From NCBI GenBank assembly GCA_013153685.1, contig JAADDX010000055.1, positions 1 to 33,119 on the forward strand: a stretch of 33,119 nucleotides of DNA. Direction: 5' to 3'. Below, in pieces: positions 27,480 through 33,119 of the stretch; positions within the stretch are counted from its first letter, which is position 1; each line of letters starts with the position of its first letter. The position numbers and the translations under genes were made by a program. The notes under the pieces are model-generated. The model saw only the letters and a list, made by a program, of their open reading frames with translations. It was not told where the DNA came from and did no database searches. The DNA comes from Campylobacterota bacterium (GTDB lineage Bacteria > Campylobacterota > Campylobacteria > Campylobacterales > JAADDX01).

Positions 27480-28060
27480 ATTACTTCCTTAAAAAAATAT
27501 TCTAACGCCCTTTTAATATTCGGACGATTAAAGCTGATAGGGCTGGGATGATAGCTAATACCTATTTGAGTATGTAATCCGTCAATATCAAAATCATATA
27601 AAATGTTTCTCGTGAAACATTTTATATCTTTTGCGTTTGGGATAGGTAAGTAGCTAAAGGCTCTTACGGCTGAATTACCAAGTAACAGTATTAATCTTGG
27701 TCTAACTATTTTAATTTCCTCCAATAACAGTTTGGCACCCACTTTGAGTTCTTTTGCAGAGGGTGTCCTATTTGTGGTATCACGATAAGTTCGAAAAGGA
27801 AAAGCGTTTGTAATTAAGAAATCCCTATCTCTATCGTATCTGCTTATGGAAATTAAATAATTTAGATTTTCTCCAGCTTTCCCTACAAACGGTTGTTGTT
27901 GCAATACTTCATTCTTTCCAGGAGCTTCACCTACGATCATGATAGGGTTATCTGTGGTTTTGTGTAATGTCTTGTCGTATACGTTAGTATAATCTACATT
28001 TGCAAAGTTAATATATTCTTTTCTACTTAGATAAAAATCGTTAAGCTTTGATATCCACAT
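27476..28060 (-). CDS. Uracil-DNA glycosylase family protein
   Basis: 194 aa; GEAPGKNEVLQQQPFVGKAGENL, NAFPFR, RPRLILLLGNSAVRAF, SYHPSP. Confidence 0.85.
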   Translation of the reverse strand: MWISKLNDFYLSRKEYINFANVDYTNVYDKTLHKTTDNPIMIVGEAPGKNEVLQQQPFVGKAGENLNYLISISRYDRDRDFLITNAFPFRTYRDTTNRTPSAKELKVGAKLLLEEIKIVRPRLILLLGNSAVRAFSYLPIPNAKDIKCFTRNILYDFDIDGLHTQIGISYHPSPISFNRPNIKRALEYFFKEVI

Positions 28061-28235
28061 TCACACCATTCCCAGTTGCTTGAGCAACATTTTGATTTGT
28101 GGCATCTATTTGTGCTTGTGCTTTTTGTGTCTCAGGCGTCATTCCAATTGCCGATAATACTTGCTGTGCTTGCACATCTTTTGACTTATTAAACGCATAT
28201 ATCCCAGCACTTGTTGCTACATCATTTACATCCAT
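28041..28235 (-). CDS. Small protein, possibly YjfB-like putative motility protein
   Basis: 64 aa: MDVNDVATSAGIYAFNKSKDVQAQQVLSAIGMTPETQKAQAQIDATNQNVAQATGNGVNVDIKA; strong SD AAAGGAGGA; sigma28-like element upstream. Family call is tentative. Confidence 0.5.
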   Translation of the reverse strand: MDVNDVATSAGIYAFNKSKDVQAQQVLSAIGMTPETQKAQAQIDATNQNVAQATGNGVNVDIKA

Positions 28236-28264
28236 TTTATCCTCCTTTGGATAATCTTACAAGT

Positions 28265-28291
28265 ATATCGGTAATTATACCATAAATTTTA
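28265..28291 (-). promoter_or_regulatory. Putative sigma28 promoter, overlapping a sigma70-like TATAAT
   Basis: Minus strand TAAA-N17-CGATAT; an embedded GGTATAAT could also be a sigma70 -10. Confidence 0.5.
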
Positions 28292-28296
28292 GAAAA

Positions 28297-28533
28297 TTAA
28301 AATTCATCTTGAATACACTCTCCATCACCATCGCAAGATAATGTAGGCCCAAGATATCTATAAGGATATCCGTTTGTGCAGTCTTTGTAAATATTTCCTT
28401 GTTGATATATCTCTCCTGGAATGATGTTATATGTTTTGCTTAAGTGATGAGTAGTGTTTGGTGGTGTGACATAATACGTATCCCCACATCCTATCAACAA
28501 CAAAGAGAATAATATTAGTGTATAAATCCGCAT
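28297..28533 (-). CDS. Small putative lipoprotein
   Basis: 78 aa; MRIYTLILFSLLLIGCGDTYY, signal peptide with lipobox LLIGC. Confidence 0.65.
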   Translation of the reverse strand: MRIYTLILFSLLLIGCGDTYYVTPPNTTHHLSKTYNIIPGEIYQQGNIYKDCTNGYPYRYLGPTLSCDGDGECIQDEF

Positions 28534-28547
28534 TTACAACCTTGATG

Positions 28548-28572
28548 ACTAATTCCAGAAATTGGAATTAGT
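28548..28572 (-). other. Perfect 10-bp stem hairpin between two lipoprotein genes
   Basis: ACTAATTCCA-GAAAT-TGGAATTAGT; overlaps the stop codon of the upstream gene; no T-run follows. Confidence 0.6.
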
Positions 28573-28747
28573 AATTATCAACGTAAGAAATATCGTCGCT
28601 ATTTTGAGGTTTTAGTGTTGTGCTATTACAAGCTGGTTGAGAGGCGGTGAGACTACTACTTCCATTACAGCTACCATTATAATTATACAAATCAGCACAA
28701 CCTACTACAAACAATCCTAAAATAGCTATCATTATTAATTTTTTCAT
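28568..28747 (-). CDS. Small putative lipoprotein (not in the ORF track)
   Basis: 59 aa read directly: MKKLIMIAILGLFVVGCADLYNYNGSCNGSSSLTASQPACNSTTLKPQNSDDISYVDNY; lipobox FVVGC; SD AAGGAG. Confidence 0.65.
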   Translation of the reverse strand: MKKLIMIAILGLFVVGCADLYNYNGSCNGSSSLTASQPACNSTTLKPQNSDDISYVDNY

Positions 28748-28756
28748 TTCCTCTCC

Positions 28757-29224
28757 TTATTTGCATTGATATAAGCTTGGAGCTGTGAGGTATTTGCTCC
28801 ATCTACATGCATCTAAATTTACTCTTAATACCACAGTATATAATCCATCTTTATAATTTTCATCATCAATAGTAGCACCTTTGATGATACCAAATACTTC
28901 TGTTTTAACACTTGTGCTTTGTGTGATAAGATCTTTTACTTTGTCTCTTGCACTTAGTTTGATTCCATACATTTTTTCTGCTAGACTTCTATAGGCATCC
29001 ACAACTGCAGCTCTTCTTGCAAGTGCTTTTGCTTGAGCATGTGATATTGCATTAAGAGGAGCTACCCCTTGTCCAATACCAGTAACTCTAATAACAGGCG
29101 ATTTTTTGATCACGGGTGAATTGGCAATAATACCTACTACCGAAGAGGTTTGAATGGCCGGTGCTGAAATAGTAGCCGCAACAACGCTACTCGCAACTAA
29201 TATCGGTAAGATAACTTTTGTCAT
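28757..29224 (-). CDS. LPP20/FlgP-like family protein, copy 2
   Basis: 155 aa; signal peptide, VTGIGQGVAPLNAISHAQAKALARRAAVVDAYRSLAEKMYGIKLSARDKVKDLITQ...FGIIKGATIDDENYKDGLYTVVLRV typical of LPP20/FlgP. Confidence 0.75.
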   Translation of the reverse strand: MTKVILPILVASSVVAATISAPAIQTSSVVGIIANSPVIKKSPVIRVTGIGQGVAPLNAISHAQAKALARRAAVVDAYRSLAEKMYGIKLSARDKVKDLITQSTSVKTEVFGIIKGATIDDENYKDGLYTVVLRVNLDACRWSKYLTAPSLYQCK

Positions 29225-29255
29225 ACCATATCCTTTTTTGATTGATTTGGATATG

Positions 29256-29282
29256 ATATCGACAAAAAATCAATTTCTTTGA
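29256..29282 (-). promoter_or_regulatory. Putative sigma28 promoter of LPP20/FlgP-like copy 2
   Basis: Minus strand TCAA-N17-CGATAT, same spacing as the flagellin element. Confidence 0.5.
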
Positions 29283-29319
29283 TATAATCTACTCGCTTTT
29301 TACAAAATAGCAATTAAGA

Positions 29320-29628
29320 CTAAAAATTATCGATATAAGGAGACACAACTGGTGCCGCATCTTGATTACAACAATTTCCATAATAGCTATTACAATTAGC
29401 ACATGCGTTTGTTGTATTTGGGACTTTTACTACAATGTTGATTTTTTTAGGTACTTTTAATTTTATGTTTGCCGTTTTTTTGTTTTGTTTTGTTTGTGTG
29501 GTTGGTTTTTTGATAATTTTTGGATTGTTTACTGTAACTTTTTGGATGGGTTGTGGTAATACGAAATATTGGTTTTGTGTACACCCTACAAAAAAGGCAG
29601 CAATCCCAATTAATGCTAATTTTTTCAT
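29320..29628 (-). CDS. Small putative lipoprotein, Lys/Thr-rich with Cys-rich C-terminus
   Basis: 102 aa; MKKLALIGIAAFFVGC lipobox; CANCNSYYGNCCNQD near the C-terminus. Confidence 0.65.
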   Translation of the reverse strand: MKKLALIGIAAFFVGCTQNQYFVLPQPIQKVTVNNPKIIKKPTTQTKQNKKTANIKLKVPKKINIVVKVPNTTNACANCNSYYGNCCNQDAAPVVSPYIDNF

Positions 29629-29637
29629 GCTATATCC

Positions 29638-30150
29638 TTATCTACATCTATATAAGCTCGGAGCTGTGAGGTATTTACTCCATCTACATGCATCTAATTT
29701 TACTTTCAACACAACCGTATACAATCCATCTTTCCATGTTTCATCATCAATAGTAGCACCTTTGATGATACCAAATACTTCTGTTCTTACTTCTGTTCTT
29801 TGTGTGATTAAATCTCTGATTCTATCTTTTGCACTTAATCTAATCCCATACATTTTTTCTGCTAAACTTCTATAAGCATCCGCAATAGCAGCTCTTCTTG
29901 CTAGGGCTCTTGCTTGTGCTGGAGATACGGTATTTACCGGAGGTACACCTTCACCAACACCAGTTACATTGATGATTGGAGATTTTTTAAGGATTGGAGA
30001 ATTTGGGATAATACCTACTACACTTCTTTGTGTTACAGGCTGTGGATTGTTTTGTTTTAACACTACGTTGATATTTGTAGGCGTGTTTTGTGTCTGTGCC
30101 GCAAATAAACCGACACTCCCGATTAATAAAGTCGCAATGCTCTTTCTCAT
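29638..30150 (-). CDS. LPP20/FlgP-like family protein, copy 1
   Basis: Start revised from 30240 to ATG 30150 (MRKSIATLLIGSVGLFAAQ signal peptide, SD AAAAGGAA). Highly similar to the protein at 28757..29224. Confidence 0.77.
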   Translation of the reverse strand: MRKSIATLLIGSVGLFAAQTQNTPTNINVVLKQNNPQPVTQRSVVGIIPNSPILKKSPIINVTGVGEGVPPVNTVSPAQARALARRAAIADAYRSLAEKMYGIRLSAKDRIRDLITQRTEVRTEVFGIIKGATIDDETWKDGLYTVVLKVKLDACRWSKYLTAPSLYRCR

Positions 30151-30176
30151 GACGAATTCCTTTTTTTCACAAAGAG

Positions 30177-30192
30177 CAGCAATTATTGTTCC
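30177..30192 (-). promoter_or_regulatory. Sigma54 (RpoN) -24/-12 promoter upstream of LPP20/FlgP-like copy 1
   Basis: Minus strand TTTTTGGAACAATAATTGCTG: GG and GC exactly 12 nt apart (GGAA-N6-TTGCT); predicted start about 30167, 17 nt before the ATG. Confidence 0.65.
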
Positions 30193-30279
30193 AAAAAGTA
30201 TGACTAGATGTATATGTGAGTAGTGTGAGGAAATTGACAAAAGTAAGATAATGTGGAAATATTACATGTAATGTGCAAA

Positions 30280-30298
30280 AGAGGCTTATTCAGCCTCT
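30280..30298 (-). terminator. Intrinsic terminator of ilvD
   Basis: Minus strand AGAGGCT-GAATA-AGCCTCTTTTG: perfect 7-bp stem followed by TTTT, overlapping the ilvD stop codon. Confidence 0.75.
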
Positions 30299-31974
30299 AA
30301 AACTGCTCCATTACTTGCATTTGTAACAAGTGCTCTATATTGTCTTAACCATTTTCCTGGGACATCTTTTACTTTTGGTTTAAATTCTGCTTTTCTTTTA
30401 GCTATTTCTTCATCAGATAATCTAACTTCGATTTTGAATTCATCAGTATTGATATAGATTTCATCTCCATCTTTTAGTAATCCTATCATTCCACCCTCAG
30501 CCGCTTCTGGTGATACGTGACCGATACTAAGTCCTCTTGTAGCCCCAGAGAATCTACCATCAGTGATAAGTGCTACATCACTACCAAGTCCCATACCCAT
30601 AATCAAACTTGTAGGTGCAAGCATCTCTTGCATCCCAGGACCACCTTTTGGTCCTTCGTATCTGATAACTACTACATCACCTTTTTTTACTTTTCCACCT
30701 ACAATTCCATCTATTGCTTCTTGTTGGCTATCAAAGCATACCGCTTTACCTGTAAATTCTCTACTTCCTACAATTCCAGCAGTTTTAATTACACACCCCT
30801 CTTTGGCAAGATTTCCAAAAAGAATCGCAAGCCCTCCTACTTTTGAGTATGGATTTTCTATTGGGTGGATTACGCTTGTATCTAATACTTGTGCATCAGC
30901 TATTCTCTCTTGAAGTGTTCCACCTTCAATTACCGGATTATCAAGATAAAGGATTGTATCGCTTCTTTTGCTAACTTCTTTTAATACCGCACTCATTCCA
31001 CCTGCTCTGTGGATATCTTCCATATGAACCGTTTGTAAGCTTGGTGAGATTTTAGCTATGTGGCTTACATGTTTTGCTATTTCATTGATTTTTGCTATAT
31101 CAAAATCCACCCCAGCTTCTTTTGCGATAGCAAGTGTATGAAGCACGGTATTACTACTTCCACCCATTGCCATATCTACTACAAATGCATTGTGGATTGC
31201 TTTTTCGTTTATGATGTTTCTTATTCTATACTCTTCTGTTAGTTTTTCATCTTTTGCTATTTCACATACTCTTCTTGCTGCTTTTCTTAACAATTCTTCT
31301 CTCTCTGGTGTAAGGGCAAGGATAGTTCCATTTCCTTTTAATGCAATTCCCATCGCTTCAATAAGAGTATTCATAGAGTTGGCAGTAAACATACCACTAC
31401 AACTACCACCACTTGGACATGCTACACATTCAAGCTGGGTTAGCTTTTCTTCGCTCATCTCCCCTTTTTCAAATTTACCAACACCCTCAAATACGGTTGC
31501 TAAATCTACCGGAGTCCCATCACTTAAATGTCCTGCTTTCATCGGACCACCTGTTACAAATACCGTCGGCACATTTACTCTTAAAGCACCCATTACCATC
31601 CCAGGGGTTATTTTATCGCAGTTTGGAATAGCTATCATAGCATCAAGTTTGTGTGCGTTCATCACCGTCTCAATACTATTTGCAATAATCTCTCTACTTG
31701 GCAAACTATAAAGCATTCCATCATGCCCCATAGCAATCCCATCATCTACACCGATTGTATTAAATTCAAACGGCACACATCCATTTTTTCTAATCTCATC
31801 TTTAATAATTTCTGAATATTTATTTAAAAAGAAATGTCCAGGAATAATCTCAATAAAACTATTTGCTACACCAATAAAAGGCTTATCAAAGTCCTCATCT
31901 TTAAGTCCTGTTGCTCTAAATAAACTTCTATGTGGGGCTCTATTAAACCCTTTTTTTACTTCATCACTTCTCAT
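30286..31974 (-). CDS. ilvD: Dihydroxy-acid dehydratase
   Basis: 562 aa; [117 protein letters not shown]. Confidence 0.98.
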   Translation of the reverse strand: MRSDEVKKGFNRAPHRSLFRATGLKDEDFDKPFIGVANSFIEIIPGHFFLNKYSEIIKDEIRKNGCVPFEFNTIGVDDGIAMGHDGMLYSLPSREIIANSIETVMNAHKLDAMIAIPNCDKITPGMVMGALRVNVPTVFVTGGPMKAGHLSDGTPVDLATVFEGVGKFEKGEMSEEKLTQLECVACPSGGSCSGMFTANSMNTLIEAMGIALKGNGTILALTPEREELLRKAARRVCEIAKDEKLTEEYRIRNIINEKAIHNAFVVDMAMGGSSNTVLHTLAIAKEAGVDFDIAKINEIAKHVSHIAKISPSLQTVHMEDIHRAGGMSAVLKEVSKRSDTILYLDNPVIEGGTLQERIADAQVLDTSVIHPIENPYSKVGGLAILFGNLAKEGCVIKTAGIVGSREFTGKAVCFDSQQEAIDGIVGGKVKKGDVVVIRYEGPKGGPGMQEMLAPTSLIMGMGLGSDVALITDGRFSGATRGLSIGHVSPEAAEGGMIGLLKDGDEIYINTDEFKIEVRLSDEEIAKRKAEFKPKVKDVPGKWLRQYRALVTNASNGAVLEAE

Positions 31975-32416
31975 TTTTTTCTCCTTTGATAATTTTTAAA
32001 ATTTCCTCTTTTGGAATTTCTAATTTTTGTGAAATTGTATCAATATCCATACCAATTTCTAATAAAACTTTTACTGCTTTTTGGTGAGCTTGTTCTATTC
32101 CTCGCTCCATTCCTTGCTCGTATCCGATATGCCAACTTGGTAAATCTTGGTAAGTTGTAGTTCTTAACATTTCCATCTCCTTAACATCAGTTAATAAATC
32201 TCTATTTGTGCTTAATGTCTCTAACATCATAATATATTTTCTGTATTGATTCAAATTCTCATCAGTATAGTCTCTTAATTTATCTATAATGTATTTTATC
32301 ACATCTTTTGGATTTTTGTCCTTAAAATCACATAAAATTGCTAAAACTAACGCTTCTGGGGAGTTTTGATGAAGTAAATTCATTTTTATATTAAATTTAC
32401 CCATTGATACCACCAT
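31964..32416 (-). CDS. Orphan C-terminal part of an Rpn/PD-(D/E)XK 'putative transposase' family protein
   Basis: Up to 150 aa; [52 protein letters not shown] tail typical of this family; no N-terminal nuclease domain; start uncertain (32416, 32404 or 32383). Confidence 0.55.
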   Translation of the reverse strand: MVVSMGKFNIKMNLLHQNSPEALVLAILCDFKDKNPKDVIKYIIDKLRDYTDENLNQYRKYIMMLETLSTNRDLLTDVKEMEMLRTTTYQDLPSWHIGYEQGMERGIEQAHQKAVKVLLEIGMDIDTISQKLEIPKEEILKIIKGEKNEK

Positions 32417-33119
32417 AAAAATACAATAAAACTATCCCAAAAACAATCCTATACCACCCAAAAGCAACAAAAGTAAACTTCTCTAAAAATTTCAAAAACA
32501 ATCTCATCGTAATATATGCTACTACAAATGCCGTAACAAATCCACTAAGTAACACTACCATATTTTGTCCTACAAATTCGTTATAGTGTTTTAAGATATC
32601 ATATCCACTTGCCGCAAGCATTACGGGAAATGCAAGCAAAAAGCTAAATTCCGCACTTGCTTGTCTACTAAGCCCACTCAAAAGTCCTCCAATGATTGTA
32701 GCCCCACTTCTACTTGTGCCTGGAATTAAGGCAAAAACTTGTGCTATTCCGATAAATAAGGCTTGTTTGAAGCTAACTTCTTCTATGTCTGATATATGAT
32801 GATGTTTTTCTTTATAAAATTTCTCTACTACCAAAAACACAATTCCACCTATAACAAACATAATAGCTACAATCTGCACCGAAAAAAGCTCTTTTATTTG
32901 GTGTCTAAAGATAAACCCAATTATCGCAAGCGGCAAAAATGCTACAAAAATCTTACTCCAAAGGTTTATCTCTTTGAAATTAAACTTATCTTTATAATTT
33001 AAAACTATTGCTAAAATACTTGCAAGCTGGATTATCACTTCAAAGGCTTTATTTTCGCTATTTTGAGGAAGTCCAAGCCACTGAGATACTATTATCATAT
33101 GTCCGGTTGAAGAGATTGG
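32397..33119 (-). CDS. uppP: Undecaprenyl-diphosphatase (5' end outside the window)
   Basis: Frame stays open to the window edge ([20 protein letters not shown]); [42 protein letters not shown]. Confidence 0.95.
   Translation of the reverse strand, partial: PISSTGHMIIVSQWLGLPQNSENKAFEVIIQLASILAIVLNYKDKFNFKEINLWSKIFVAFLPLAIIGFIFRHQIKELFSVQIVAIMFVIGGIVFLVVEKFYKEKHHHISDIEEVSFKQALFIGIAQVFALIPGTSRSGATIIGGLLSGLSRQASAEFSFLLAFPVMLAASGYDILKHYNEFVGQNMVVLLSGFVTAFVVAYITMRLFLKFLEKFTFVAFGWYRIVFGIVLLYFYGGING

Noticed and set aside
29435-29875. 146-aa plus ORF across the LPP20/lipoprotein genes
   Set aside because: Antisense to two genes with clear signal peptides and family motifs
30517-31711. Plus-strand ORFs opposite ilvD (30517, 30563, 31060, 31190, 31413)
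   Set aside because: All antisense to an unambiguous ilvD; codon-pattern shadows, no start signals
1-33119. CRISPR arrays, tRNA/rRNA genes, prophage or insertion sequences
   Set aside because: None seen on reading; the only mobile-type trace is the Rpn-like C-terminal ORF

Overview
33.1-kb AT-rich chromosomal window, most likely from a Campylobacterota (epsilonproteobacterium). The lineage is inferred from gene content and protein character and was not computed. The window contains the replication-initiation locus dnaA-dnaN. A strong oriC candidate lies between the two genes: a cluster of TTTTCACA-type boxes, then five consecutive DnaA-trio triplets, then an AT-rich stretch. To the right is a long + strand series: tig, clpP, a degenerate GGDEF protein, def, comM, metF, hemE, a UbiA-family prenyltransferase, an HDOD protein, rnc, aroC, an M50 protease, a DJ-1 protein, orphan livF, a PilM/PilN-like protein, a pseudo-dihydroorotase and moaA. 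A minus-strand hemerythrin-hcp pair with a good FNR-type site interrupts this series. From 25.1 kb on, genes are on the minus strand: gdhA, a lipoprotein, a PilO-like protein, a cysteine-poor uracil-DNA glycosylase-like protein, a small possible motility protein, then a cassette of two LPP20/FlgP-like paralogues and three small lipoproteins, then ilvD, an orphan Rpn C-terminal-like ORF and uppP. The most interesting unexplained structure is that cassette (about 28.0-30.2 kb). It carries one canonical sigma54 -24/-12 element and two sigma28-like elements. The sigma28-like elements have the same 17-nt spacing as the one in front of the flagellin gene at the left edge, suggesting a flagellar-regulon surface/basal-structure module. 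No tRNA, rRNA, CRISPR array or intact mobile element was recognised.
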